A stretch of DNA of 64,000 nt, from positions 124,001-188,000 of the forward strand of contig NZ_QDKQ01000052.1 in assembly GCF_003116815.1 (NCBI RefSeq). Reading direction: 5' to 3'. The translations under genes and the position numbers were made by a program. Source of the stretch: Caulobacter endophyticus (GTDB lineage Bacteria > Pseudomonadota > Alphaproteobacteria > Caulobacterales > Caulobacteraceae). Of this stretch, positions 50,551 through 59,508 are shown piece after piece (within the stretch, counting starts at the first letter, position 1; each line of letters opens with the position of its first letter). The notes beneath the pieces are model-generated. The model searched no databases, was not told where the DNA came from, and saw nothing but the letters and a program-made list of their open reading frames with translations.

Positions 50551-51678
50551 TCACGACAGCAGCACCGCCGGCGAGCACGCGTGCCAGGCGATCCACACCG
50601 CCTCGCCCAGCCGGAAGTCCTCCTGGTCCCAGCGGGTCAGGTTGGAGCGCTGCACCTTCACCCGGCGCCCCCCCTCTATCTCCACCTCGTAGGTCGACAC
50701 CCCGCCCAGATAGGCCTCGTGCCTGATCACGCCGGCCACCGCGTTGGCGCCCTTGGGCGCGTCGCCCATGTTCGGCGGCTCGCCGTCGTCGGGGCGCTTG
50801 TGCAGTTCGATCTTCTCGGGCCGGATCGCCGCCCACACCGTGCCGCCGCGCGGGCCGGTCACGCCATGGTCGAGGAAGATGTCGGTCGGCAGGCCCGGCG
50901 AGCGGATCACCGCGTGGCTCGGCTCGTCCACCGCCAGCACGCCCTCGAACAGGTTCACGCTGCCGATGAAATCGGCCACGAAGCGGCTGCCTGGAAACTC
51001 GTAGAGGTCGTTGGGCGCGGCCACCTGCTGCAGCACGCCCTTGCTCATCACCGCGCAGCGCGTCGCCAGCGCCAGGGCCTCGTCTTGGTCGTGGGTGACC
51101 ATGATGAAGGTGATGCCCACCTTCTCCTGCAGGGTGCATAGCTCGGTGCGCATCTGCTCGCGCAGCTTGGCGTCCAGGGCCGAAAGCGGCTCGTCGAGCA
51201 ACAGCACGCGCGGCCGTTTCACCAGCGCCCGCGCCAGGGCCACGCGCTGCCTTTGCCCGCCCGACAGCTGGTCAGGCTTGCGCTCGCCAAGTCCGCCCAG
51301 CTGCACCAGCGCCAGCGCCTCCTCCACCCGGCGGTCGCGCTCGGCCTTGCCCACCCGGTCGACCTTCAGGCCGTAGGCGACGTTGTCGGCCACGGTCATG
51401 TGCGGGAACACGGCGTAGGACTGGAACACCATGTTCACCGGCCGCTTGTTGGGGGGAACATTGGATATGTCCTGGCCGTCGATCAGGATCCGACCTTCCG
51501 TCGGCGTCTCGAACCCGGCCAGCATCCGCAGCAAGGTGGTCTTGCCGCAGCCCGATGGTCCCAGCAGCGCGAAGAACTCGCCCTCCCTGATGCTCAGCGA
51601 CACATTGTCGACCGCCGCCAGCTTGCCGAAGCGCTTGGTGACGTTCTCGAAGGTGATGATGGGTTTGGCTTCGGTCAC
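50551..51678 (-). CDS. potG: Polyamine ABC transporter ATP-binding protein (PotG-like)
   Basis: A 375-residue ABC ATPase for a polyamine importer. Walker A GPSGCGKTT, Q-loop VFQSYAVFP, signature LSGGQRQR, Walker B LLLDEPLSALDAKL and the switch THDQDEA are intact, and a TOBE domain follows (RPEKIELHK). The start is GTG at 51678, with GGGGGAA upstream at normal distance; the longer reading frame seen further upstream lies in the family B repeat and the potI gene end. It ends 169 bases before spuC. Confidence 0.92.
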   Translation of the reverse strand: MTEAKPIITFENVTKRFGKLAAVDNVSLSIREGEFFALLGPSGCGKTTLLRMLAGFETPTEGRILIDGQDISNVPPNKRPVNMVFQSYAVFPHMTVADNVAYGLKVDRVGKAERDRRVEEALALVQLGGLGERKPDQLSGGQRQRVALARALVKRPRVLLLDEPLSALDAKLREQMRTELCTLQEKVGITFIMVTHDQDEALALATRCAVMSKGVLQQVAAPNDLYEFPGSRFVADFIGSVNLFEGVLAVDEPSHAVIRSPGLPTDIFLDHGVTGPRGGTVWAAIRPEKIELHKRPDDGEPPNMGDAPKGANAVAGVIRHEAYLGGVSTYEVEIEGGRRVKVQRSNLTRWDQEDFRLGEAVWIAWHACSPAVLLS

Positions 51679-51732
51679 TTGGTCATTTCCCCCGAAAACG
51701 TCGGTGGCCTGGGCTCCTCGGCTCGCGAGGAA

Positions 51733-51857
51733 CCTCCCCCTCTGGGGGAGGCGATCGCGCGGCGATCGGTGGGGGGCGTGGCTGCGAACCTTCCGACACC
51801 GCGGAAGCTGAAAACGTCCCCCCGCCGGCCTTCGGCCGCCTCCCCCACGGGGGGAGG
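51733..51857. repeat. Family B palindromic intergenic repeat, copy 2
   Basis: A 125-base element between potI and potG on the minus-strand operon. It matches the element at 23589-23712 in reverse orientation: the CGTTTTCAGCTTCCG core and both ends are shared. It is transcribed with the operon and could fold into a long RNA hairpin. Confidence 0.82.
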
Positions 51858-51874
51858 TTCCAGAACGGTGAGCC

Positions 51875-52732
51875 TCATGCCTTGTCCCCCCCATGCGCCC
51901 CGGCAGTCGCGGCCGGGTCGCCCTGCAGCTTCAGCGCCACGGCGGTCAGGATCACGGTCAGCACGATCAGGATGGTCGAGGCCGCGTTGACCTCGGGCGT
52001 CACCGAGAAGCGCACCATCGAATAGACCTTCACCGGGAAGGTCACGGTGTCCGGGCCCGCCGTGAAGAAGGTGATGACGAAGTCGTCGAGACTCAGCGTG
52101 AAGGCCAGCAAGGCGCCCGCTACAAGCGACGGGGTCATGTGCGGCAGGATCACGTCCCTGATGGTGCGGAACTCGCCGGCTCCGAGGTCGCGCGCGGCCT
52201 CCTCCAGTTCGCGGTTGAAGCTGGCCATCCTGGCCCTCACCACCACAGCCACGAACGGGAACGAGAAGGTCACGTGAGCGATGATGATGGCCCCGAGATT
52301 CAGCGGCCAGACCAGGCCCTGCGGCCAGGGCAGCACCTTGGCGAAGAACACCAGCATGCCCACGCCCATGCAGATCTCGGGCACAACGATCGGCAGGGCC
52401 AGCGCCCCGTCCACCACCGTCTTGCCCGAAAACCGGAACCGCCACAGGGCCAGGGCCACCATCGCCCCCAGCACCACGCTCAGCAGGGTCGAGACCGCCG
52501 CGATCGTCAGGCTGTTGGCGAAGGCCTCGATCAGGCCGTCGTTGTTGAAGGCCTTCTCGTAATATTTGAGCGTGAAGCCCTTCCAGACGATGTTGCGCCG
52601 GCTGTCGTTGAAGCTGAAGGCCATCAGGGCGATCAGCGGCGCGTAGAGGAACACGCCCACCGCCAGCAACCATAGCCGGATCGGCCAGCGGCGCAGGTAC
52701 TCCAGGGGGCCGGGCGGAGCGCGCTTGGTCAT
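51875..52732 (-). CDS. potI: Polyamine ABC transporter permease (PotI-like)
   Basis: A 285-residue membrane permease with about six segments, beginning LWLLAVGVFLYAPLIALMAFSF. The conserved cytoplasmic loop that meets the ATPase is EEAARDLGAGEFRTIRDVILPHMTPS (EAA motif). It is the second permease of the PotFGHI-type set; its start overlaps the stop of potH by 4 bases. The family B repeat separates it from potG. Confidence 0.92.
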   Translation of the reverse strand: MTKRAPPGPLEYLRRWPIRLWLLAVGVFLYAPLIALMAFSFNDSRRNIVWKGFTLKYYEKAFNNDGLIEAFANSLTIAAVSTLLSVVLGAMVALALWRFRFSGKTVVDGALALPIVVPEICMGVGMLVFFAKVLPWPQGLVWPLNLGAIIIAHVTFSFPFVAVVVRARMASFNRELEEAARDLGAGEFRTIRDVILPHMTPSLVAGALLAFTLSLDDFVITFFTAGPDTVTFPVKVYSMVRFSVTPEVNAASTILIVLTVILTAVALKLQGDPAATAGAHGGDKA

Positions 52733-53622
52733 CCCACGCCCTCCTTCTTGCGGCCCTTCGACAGAAGCGCCTGCACGGCGATGGCGATGAAGGTCAGGTA
52801 CATCAGCAGGAACGACAGGGCCGCGCCGAACGGCCAGTCGTTGGCCCGCTTGAACTGGCGCTCGATGACGTTGGCGATCATCTGGCTGTCGGGACCGCCC
52901 AGCAGGTCGGGCGTGAGGTACGCGCCCAGCGCCGGGATGAAGGTGATCAGCACGCCCGAGGCGATGCCCGGCAGGGCCAGCGGCACGACGATGCGGAACA
53001 GGGTGCGCAGGTGCCCGGCGCCGAGGTCGAGGCTGGCTTCAAGCAACGACTTGTCCAGCCGGTCCAGCGCCGAATAGAGCGGCAGCACCATGAACGGCAG
53101 GTGCACGTAGACGAGGCCCAGGATAACCGCGAAGTTGTTGTGCAGCAGCTCCAGCGGCTGGTAGGCGCCGAGCGGCGCGACCTTGGCGCCCAGGTTCCAG
53201 AACCACTCGAAGGTCTGGTTGACGTAGCCCTCGGTGCGCAGCACCGCGATCAGCGCGTAGGTGCGGATCAGGAGGTTGGTCCAGAACGGCAACATGACCA
53301 GCAGCAGCAGCCAGGTCTTGGCCTTCTGCGACGCGAAGGTGATGGCCAGCGCCACCGGGAAGCCGATCACCAGGCACAGCGCCGTGGTCAGCGCCGCCAC
53401 CCAGGCCGACTTGACGAAGATCTTCAGGTAAAGCGGCTCCAGCGCCCGGGCGTAGTTGGCGATCGTGCCGGTGAACGAGATCTCGGTCAGCCCGACGTTG
53501 TGGCCGAAGCTGTAGGCCCAGACGATCGCCATCGGCGCGACGAAGAACACCACCAGCCAGACCAGCGGCGGTCCCAGCGCGGCGGCGAACACCGCCTTGG
53601 CCTTCTTCCAGCTCTGTTCCAT
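52729..53622 (-). CDS. potH: Polyamine ABC transporter permease (PotH-like)
   Basis: A 297-residue membrane permease. The segments start with LGPPLVWLVVFFVAPMAIVWAYSF, and the EAA loop is LLEASLDLGAGHLRTLFRIVVPLALPG. The start at 53622 (MEQSWKK) is chosen because the membrane domain begins about 15 residues later; the longer frame upstream lies in a repeat. A purine-rich repeat end lies about 11 bases upstream and may act as a weak Shine-Dalgarno. It is coupled to potI. Confidence 0.92.
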   Translation of the reverse strand: MEQSWKKAKAVFAAALGPPLVWLVVFFVAPMAIVWAYSFGHNVGLTEISFTGTIANYARALEPLYLKIFVKSAWVAALTTALCLVIGFPVALAITFASQKAKTWLLLLVMLPFWTNLLIRTYALIAVLRTEGYVNQTFEWFWNLGAKVAPLGAYQPLELLHNNFAVILGLVYVHLPFMVLPLYSALDRLDKSLLEASLDLGAGHLRTLFRIVVPLALPGIASGVLITFIPALGAYLTPDLLGGPDSQMIANVIERQFKRANDWPFGAALSFLLMYLTFIAIAVQALLSKGRKKEGVG

Positions 53623-53633
53623 TTGTCCGGAGC

Positions 53634-53765
53634 TCCCCCTCCCCCCTTGATGGGGGAAGGGTCGGGGTTGGGGGTGACAGCCTGTCAGGACGAACACGGA
53701 CGGGGATGACGGCCAACGCCGCGGACACCCCCATCCCCAGCCCTTCCCCCATCAAGGGGGAAGGG
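53634..53765. repeat. Family A palindromic repeat, copy 2
   Basis: About 132 bases between potF and potH. The left end (53634-53677) and right end (53725-53765) are inverted copies. Each end folds as CCCTTCCCCC/GGGGGAAGGG around TTGATG or CATCAA. Confidence 0.82.
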
Positions 53766-53779
53766 AGACCACGGCGCGC

Positions 53780-54871
53780 TTACGCCGCCCGCACGCGGGT
53801 GATGATCTCCTCGTAGAGGCTGGCTTTCTCCGCCCCCTCGAACGCCCCGTATTCGCACTTGGCCATGATGGCGGCGGACGGGAAGATCACCGGGTTGTTC
53901 TTGTAGTCGTCCGGCATCAGCGCCTTGGCCGCCGCGTTGGGCGTCGGATAGAGGATCGTCTTGCTGATCTCGGCGCCGGCCTGGGCGTCCAGCAGGTAGT
54001 TGATGAACTTGTGGGCGTTGTTGGGACGCGGCGCGCCTTTCGGAATGCACAGGCAGTCCGAATTGATCAGCGAGCCTTCCTTGGGCACGACGAAGTCGAT
54101 GTCGTCGTCGTCCTTCATCGCCTGGGCGATGTCGCCGTTGTACTCCAGCACCAGGTCCACCTCGCCCGACAGCAGGAGGTCCTGGCCGTTGTCGTCGTGG
54201 AAGGCCTTAACGAACGGCTTCTGCTTGATCAGCATCTGCTCGATCCGCGGCAGCATGTCGGCCGGGATGTCGTTGACCGAGTGGCCCAGATACTTGGCCG
54301 CCAGGCGCACCAGGTCAGCGCTTTCCGACAGCAGGGCGATCTTGCCGGCGTACTGGTTGCTGTCGAACAGCTGCTTCCAGCTGTCGGGCACGCCTTTGAC
54401 CTTGCTCTTGCGATAGCCGATGCCCAGCAGCAGCCAGGTGTAGGGCAGCGAGAACTTCCGACCCGGGTCGAAGTCCGGGTTCAGGAAGGAGGGATCGATG
54501 TTCTTGATGTTCGGGACCTTGGCGTGGTCCAGCGGCTCCAGCATGCCGGCCTGGGCCATGCGGGTGACGAACTCGTTGGACGGCACGATCACGTCAAAGC
54601 CGGGATTGCCCGCCTTCAGCTTGGCGAACAGTTCGTCGTTGGTCGCGAACAGGCTCATGTTCACGTCGACGCCGCTGGCCTTCTTGAAGTCGCCAAGCGT
54701 GGTTTCGCCGATATAGGTGTCCCAGTTGTAGAAGTTGAGCTTGGCCTCCTCGCCGCCCTCGGCCGGCGCGGATTTCTCGCCGCAGGCGGTGAACGACAGG
54801 CCGATGGCCGCCGCGCCGAACGCGGTCAGCAGCGAGCGGCGCGAGGCCCCCCGGAAGTGGTTGGTGCTCAT
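53780..54871 (-). CDS. potF: Polyamine ABC transporter substrate-binding lipoprotein (PotF-like)
   Basis: A 363-residue periplasmic binding protein for putrescine or spermidine. The N-terminus has a Tat-type SRRSLLTAFGAAAIGL with a lipobox ending in Cys (SFTAC), so it may be an exported, lipid-anchored protein. The mature part begins LNFYNWDTYIGE, the typical start of the PotD/PotF family, and includes FDVIVPSNEFVTRM and DLVLEYNGDIAQAM. It is the first gene of the potF-potH-potI-potG order read on the minus strand, with a family A repeat between it and potH. Confidence 0.92.
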   Translation of the reverse strand: MSTNHFRGASRRSLLTAFGAAAIGLSFTACGEKSAPAEGGEEAKLNFYNWDTYIGETTLGDFKKASGVDVNMSLFATNDELFAKLKAGNPGFDVIVPSNEFVTRMAQAGMLEPLDHAKVPNIKNIDPSFLNPDFDPGRKFSLPYTWLLLGIGYRKSKVKGVPDSWKQLFDSNQYAGKIALLSESADLVRLAAKYLGHSVNDIPADMLPRIEQMLIKQKPFVKAFHDDNGQDLLLSGEVDLVLEYNGDIAQAMKDDDDIDFVVPKEGSLINSDCLCIPKGAPRPNNAHKFINYLLDAQAGAEISKTILYPTPNAAAKALMPDDYKNNPVIFPSAAIMAKCEYGAFEGAEKASLYEEIITRVRAA

Positions 54872-54964
54872 GGCCTCGAAACTCCCTCTTTCGTTCGCAT
54901 GAAGCGGACGAGGCCCCTTCCCCGCCGCCGGTTCAACCCAAAGCTTATTCCCAGCGCCATGCCG

Positions 54965-56344
54965 TCAGGCGTTGCGCAGATACCAGTCATAGTCGAGCTG
55001 CCCGACCACCTCGAAGAACCGCGCCTGCTCGGTGCGCTTCACCGACACGAACATCTTCACGAACCGCTCGCCGAGGTAGTCGGCCAGCACGTCGGACTTC
55101 TCGAACAGGTCGACGGCGGCGAACCAGTTGGACGGCAGGCGCACGTTCTCCCTGGCCGCGGCGGCATAGCCGTCGCCGACCACCGCCGGGCCCGGATCTA
55201 TCCTGTTCTTGATGCCGTGGTGGGCGGCAGCCAGCAGCGTGGCCATCACCAGGTACGGATTGCCGTCGGCCCCGGCCACGCGGTGCTCCACGTGCCGCGT
55301 CGGCGCAGGCCCCGCCGGCACGCGCAGGGAAACCGTGCGGTTGTTGACGCCCCAGGTCGGGGCGACGGGCGCGTAGGAATTGGCCTTGAAGCGGCGATAG
55401 CTGTTGGCGTTGGGCGCCAGGATCGCCATGCCCTCGCCCAGCAGCGCCTTCATGCCGCCGATGGCGTGCCTGAGCAGCTCCGAGCCTTCGGGATCCTCGG
55501 AGGCGCACAGGTTGTTTCCGCCTGCGTCGTTGAAGCTGACATGCACGTGGAAGCCGTTGCCCGCCTTGTCGGCCCAGGGCTTGGCCATGAAGGTCGCCTC
55601 GCAGCCGTGCCGCAGGGCCACCCCCTTTGCGGCGCGCTTGTAGAGCACCGCATCGTCGGCGGCCCGCAGCGCATCGGGCTTGTGCTTGAGCGTCAGCTCC
55701 ACCTGGGCCGGGGCGAATTCCGAGATCGCGCCTTCCAGCGGCACGCCCAGCACGTCGGCGGTATCCCACAGCTCGCGCAGGAACGGCGCGTTGGCCTCCA
55801 GCTCAGGCAGGCCGTAGACTTGGATGCCGGTGGGCCGCTGGCCGGTCAACACCGACCTGGCGGGCATCAGCTCGCCGCCGGGGCCGCGCTCGATGTCGAC
55901 GAGGTAGTATTCCAGCTCGCAGGCCGCGACCGGCGTCAGGCCGTCGGCGGCGTAGCGGTCGAGCACCCGTTGCAACACATGGCGCGGGTCCAGGTCGTTG
56001 GGCGTCCCGTCCAGCTCGTACAGCGACAGCATCACCTGGGCGACGTCGGGACCCAGCCACGGCGCCAGGGTGAGGGTCCCCGGCACGGGCCGCGCGCGGC
56101 GGTCGGCGTCGCCGTCCTCCCAGACCAGGCCCGTCTCCTCGCAGTCGGCGCCCACGGTGTCGACCACCAGGATCGAGCCCGGCAGGAACCGGCCGTAGTC
56201 ATAGATCGCCTGCAGCTCGTGCACCCGCAGCCGCTTGCCTCGCGGCACCCCGGTCATCGAGGTGAAGAACACCTCGACGTACTTCACCTGCGGGTTGGCG
56301 GCCAGGAAGTCGCGGCATTCCTGCGGATCGGCGACGGCGGTCAT
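54965..56344 (-). CDS. Second glutamine synthetase-like gamma-glutamylpolyamine ligase
   Basis: A 459-residue paralogue of PuuA. It shows ELEYYLVD, EFAPAQVELTLKH, FHVHVSF, NSYRRFKANSYAPVAPTWGVNNRT and RVAGADGNPYLV in the same order. The start at 56344 (ATG) is preceded by GGGGGA 9 bases upstream, which is the end of a family A repeat. A GTG at 56353 is less likely. The two synthetases probably differ in amine preference (for example putrescine versus spermidine or a monoamine); sequence alone does not decide. Confidence 0.87.
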   Translation of the reverse strand: MTAVADPQECRDFLAANPQVKYVEVFFTSMTGVPRGKRLRVHELQAIYDYGRFLPGSILVVDTVGADCEETGLVWEDGDADRRARPVPGTLTLAPWLGPDVAQVMLSLYELDGTPNDLDPRHVLQRVLDRYAADGLTPVAACELEYYLVDIERGPGGELMPARSVLTGQRPTGIQVYGLPELEANAPFLRELWDTADVLGVPLEGAISEFAPAQVELTLKHKPDALRAADDAVLYKRAAKGVALRHGCEATFMAKPWADKAGNGFHVHVSFNDAGGNNLCASEDPEGSELLRHAIGGMKALLGEGMAILAPNANSYRRFKANSYAPVAPTWGVNNRTVSLRVPAGPAPTRHVEHRVAGADGNPYLVMATLLAAAHHGIKNRIDPGPAVVGDGYAAAARENVRLPSNWFAAVDLFEKSDVLADYLGERFVKMFVSVKRTEQARFFEVVGQLDYDWYLRNA

Positions 56345-56353
56345 CGGGAGCAC

Positions 56354-56488
56354 TCCCCCTTCCCCCTTGATGGGGGAAGGGTCGGGGATGGGGGTGACTG
56401 GGGCGGTTCAGGATGCAGCGAAGCCGAGCCAAGGCCCGCCGACGGCGTCACCCCCACCCCTGCCCCTCCCCCATCAAAGGGGGAGGGA
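56354..56488. repeat. Family A palindromic repeat, copy 3
   Basis: About 135 bases between the second synthetase and the class III aminotransferase at 56502. The left end (56354-56397) touches the Shine-Dalgarno of the synthetase; the right end (56447-56488) is its inverted copy. The centre is unique. Confidence 0.83.
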
Positions 56489-56501
56489 AAGTGAAAACAC
56501 G

Positions 56502-57866
56502 TCATTCCACCTCCCCGACGGCCACGGCGAACGCATCCACCGCCGCGACCAGCCGATCGACCGCCGCATCCTCGGTGACGGGCGAGACCAGCATCATGTT
56601 GTGGAAGGGCGCGATCAGCACCCCTCGGTTGATCAGCCACAGATGCAGCGCTTCCACGGCATCCTGGTCCAGAATTTTCCGCATCGCGGCGGCGTCGCGC
56701 GGCGGCGGGTCGGCGAAGACCAGCTCCACCCGCGCCCCGACATGAACGACCGACCACGCAAGGCCGTGGGCTTCGATGACGCCCTCCAGCCCCGCCACCA
56801 GCCGCTGCGCCCCGGCCAGCATCCTGGCGTAAGCCGCCTCGGTCATGACTTCCGACAGCATGGCCCGCATGGCCGCCATGGCCAGCGCATTGCCCGACAG
56901 CGTCGTGCCGATCCCCGACTGGCCGGGACCGATGCGCGCCTGCGCCTCGTCCATCCGCGCCGACAGCGCCGCCGTCACGCCCCAGATGGCGGCCGGCACG
57001 CCGCCGGCCACCGCCTTGCCCAGCACGAAGATGTCCGGCTCCAGCCCATGCGCTTTCGTATAGCCGCCGGGACCAGTCGAGATGGTGTGGGTCTCGTCGA
57101 TGACCAGCAGGGTTCCGGTCTCGCGGGTCAGGCGGCGCAAAGCGTCGTGGAAACCGGGTTCGGGCAGGATCATCCCGCAGTTGGTCATCACCGGCTCGGC
57201 CAGCACGGCGGCGACGTCTCCCGGAGCCAGGGCCGCTTCCAGGGCCGCAAGGTCGTTGAACGGCACGACGCGGGTGGTCGCCGTCAGGTCCTGCACCTGG
57301 CCCAGCAGGCCGGGCTTCATCGAAGGCTGGCCATCCTTCAGCACCACGAAGGCGTCCTCGACCATGCCGTGATAGCAGCCGTCGAACACCAGCACGACCG
57401 GCCGCCGCGTCACCGCCCGCGCCCAGCGGATCGCCGCGCGGTTGGCGTCGCTGGCCGTGGTCGCCGCCTGCCACAGCGGCAGGCCGAACCGCTCGGCCAA
57501 GAGCTTGCCGACGATCACCGCCGAGGCGGTGGGCAGCATGAACCCCGCCCCGCGCCTGGCCTGGTCGGCGACGGCGGCGGCCACGGAAGGCTCGCCATGG
57601 CCGAACATCGACGGCGTGTCGCCCAGGCAGAAGTCGTCATAGAGTTGGCCGTCGATGTCGGTGACCTGCGCCCCAACGCCCTGGGCGGCGAAGATCGGGC
57701 TGGGGCAGGCCCAGTCTCCCATCCAGTGCATCGGAACCCCGCCCCGCCAGACGGCCGAGGCCGCCTTGGCCATCGCCACGCTGCGCGGATGCTCGGCCAG
57801 GAACCGCTCGCGCTCGGCGGCGATCAGGTCGGCGAGGGTCGAAGGGCGGGAGAGTTCGGCGATCAT
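56502..57866 (-). CDS. Class III PLP aminotransferase (glutamate-1-semialdehyde mutase-like)
   Basis: A 454-residue PLP enzyme. It shows DDFCLGDTPSMFGHGEP, DGCYHGMVEDA, AEPVMTNCGM, LVIDETHTIS and the PLP lysine in FVLGKAVAGGVP. The spacing resembles glutamate-1-semialdehyde aminomutase-type proteins, but the gene sits in the polyamine locus between family A repeats, so an aminotransferase acting on an amine or aminoaldehyde is more likely. It is the second of three such enzymes here. Confidence 0.78.
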   Translation of the reverse strand: MIAELSRPSTLADLIAAERERFLAEHPRSVAMAKAASAVWRGGVPMHWMGDWACPSPIFAAQGVGAQVTDIDGQLYDDFCLGDTPSMFGHGEPSVAAAVADQARRGAGFMLPTASAVIVGKLLAERFGLPLWQAATTASDANRAAIRWARAVTRRPVVLVFDGCYHGMVEDAFVVLKDGQPSMKPGLLGQVQDLTATTRVVPFNDLAALEAALAPGDVAAVLAEPVMTNCGMILPEPGFHDALRRLTRETGTLLVIDETHTISTGPGGYTKAHGLEPDIFVLGKAVAGGVPAAIWGVTAALSARMDEAQARIGPGQSGIGTTLSGNALAMAAMRAMLSEVMTEAAYARMLAGAQRLVAGLEGVIEAHGLAWSVVHVGARVELVFADPPPRDAAAMRKILDQDAVEALHLWLINRGVLIAPFHNMMLVSPVTEDAAVDRLVAAVDAFAVAVGEVE

Positions 57867-57882
57867 GCCGACGCCCTTCTTT

Positions 57883-58039
57883 TCCCTTCCCCCTTGATGG
57901 GGGAAGGGTCAGGGATGGGGGTGACCCCGCCCTGTCCGCTATGCGGCGTCGAATAGCTGCGCCCAGGCGACGAAGGACAACGAAGCTGAACCGCTTCCAC
58001 CCCCATCCCCAGCCCTTCCCCCATCAAGGGGGAAGGGAG
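57883..58039. repeat. Family A palindromic repeat, copy 4
   Basis: About 157 bases between gabD and the class III aminotransferase. The left end (57883-57923) and right end (57996-58039) are inverted copies. The centre is longer than in other copies. Confidence 0.83.
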
Positions 58040-58059
58040 CGGGTATATGTGCGACGACC

Positions 58060-59502
58060 TCATACCACCCCGCCAAAGCACAGGTACTTGGTTTCGAAAT
58101 ACTCATCGAGACCCTCGGACGAGCCCTCGCGGCCCAGGCCCGACTCCTTGACCCCGCCGAACGGGGCGACCTCGGTCGAGATCAGGCCTTCGTTGATCCC
58201 GACCATGCCGGCCTCGATGGCCTCGGCCACGCGCCAGCAGCGGCCGACGTCGCGGCTGTAGAAGTAGGCCGCCAGGCCGAACGGCGTAGCGTTGGCGAGG
58301 CTGATCGCCTCGTCCTCGGTCTCGAACTTCACGATCGGCGCGACCGGCCCGAAGATCTCCTCGTTGAACAGGCGCATGTCCGCCGTCGCGCCGCTAAGCA
58401 CCGTCGGCTGGTAGAACAGGCCGCCCATGTCGTGACGCGCGCCGCCGACCTCGACCCGCGCCCCGGCCTCCACCGCCTCGCGCACCAGGGCCTCGACCTT
58501 GACGATGGCCTTGTCGTTGATCAGCGGGCCGATCACCACGCCCTCGCCCGCACCCGGGCCGACCTTCATCGCCGCGACCTTTTCGGAGAGGCGCGCCACG
58601 AACGCGTCGTGGATGCCGGCCTGCACGATCAGGCGGTTGGCGCAGACGCAGGTCTGGCCGGTGTTGCGATACTTGCTGGCGATCGCCCCATCGACCGCGG
58701 CCTCCAGGTCGGCGTCGTCGAAGACTACGAAGGGCGCGTTGCCGCCCAGTTCCAGGGAAAGCTTCTTCATCGTGCCGGCGCACTGGCCGTAGAGCACCTT
58801 GCCCACCGGGGTGGAGCCGGTGAACGACAGCTTGCGCACCCGACCGTCCTCGCACAGGGCCTTGCCGATGGCGCTGGCGTCCGTGCCGGTGACGACGTTG
58901 AGCACGCCGGCCGGCACGCCCGCCTCGATGGCCAGGCGCGCGATGGCCAGGGCGCACAGCGGGGTCTCCGCGGCCGGCTTGACCACCACGGTGCAGCCGG
59001 CCGCAAGGGCCGGGCCGACCTTGCGGGTGATCATGGCGATGGGGAAGTTCCACGGCGCGATGGCCGCGCACACCCCGATCGGCTGCTTGATCGAGGCCAG
59101 GCGCTTGCTGCGATCGGGCGTCGGGATGGTATGGCCGTAGCCGCGCTTGGCCTCCTCGGCGAACCAGTCGATGAAGCTGGCGCCATAGGCCACCTCGCCC
59201 CTGGCCTCCGCCAGCGGCTTGCCCTGCTCGGCCGTCATCAGCCGGGCCAGGTCTTCGGCGTGGGCGAGCATCAGGTCGCTCCACTTCCTCAGGATCGCGC
59301 CACGCTCCTTGGCCGTCTTGCCCGCCCAGGCCGGGAAGGCCCGGTGGGCGGCCTCGATGGCCACCCGCGTCTCGCCGGCGCCCAGGTCGGCGACCTGGGC
59401 GATCACCGTCCCGTCGGCCGGATTGGTCACCTCGAAGGTCGCCTCGCCCTCGATCCAGAGGCCGTCGATGAAGGCTTCGGTTTCAACGAGATTCAGGGTC
59501 AT
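58060..59502 (-). CDS. gabD: Succinate-semialdehyde dehydrogenase
   Basis: A 480-residue aldehyde dehydrogenase. Catalytic Cys285 is in GQTCVC and the general-base Glu251 in LELGGN. The N-terminus (NLVETEAFIDGLWIEGE) and the loop at RSKRLASIKQPIG fit the GabD group, which oxidises succinate semialdehyde to succinate, the last step of GABA use. The start could be ATG 59502 or GTG 59505; ATG is chosen. It lies 6 bases after the puuC stop. Confidence 0.9.
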   Translation of the reverse strand: MTLNLVETEAFIDGLWIEGEATFEVTNPADGTVIAQVADLGAGETRVAIEAAHRAFPAWAGKTAKERGAILRKWSDLMLAHAEDLARLMTAEQGKPLAEARGEVAYGASFIDWFAEEAKRGYGHTIPTPDRSKRLASIKQPIGVCAAIAPWNFPIAMITRKVGPALAAGCTVVVKPAAETPLCALAIARLAIEAGVPAGVLNVVTGTDASAIGKALCEDGRVRKLSFTGSTPVGKVLYGQCAGTMKKLSLELGGNAPFVVFDDADLEAAVDGAIASKYRNTGQTCVCANRLIVQAGIHDAFVARLSEKVAAMKVGPGAGEGVVIGPLINDKAIVKVEALVREAVEAGARVEVGGARHDMGGLFYQPTVLSGATADMRLFNEEIFGPVAPIVKFETEDEAISLANATPFGLAAYFYSRDVGRCWRVAEAIEAGMVGINEGLISTEVAPFGGVKESGLGREGSSEGLDEYFETKYLCFGGVV

Positions 59503-59508
59503 CACAGG

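Noticed and set aside
54011-56494. An 827-codon plus-strand frame opposite potF and the second synthetase
   Set aside because: It crosses two real genes and a palindromic repeat, with no recognisable domain.
50413-58039. CRISPR array
   Set aside because: The repeated sequences are palindromic, of unequal spacing and located at gene junctions; there are no regular spacers or cas genes.
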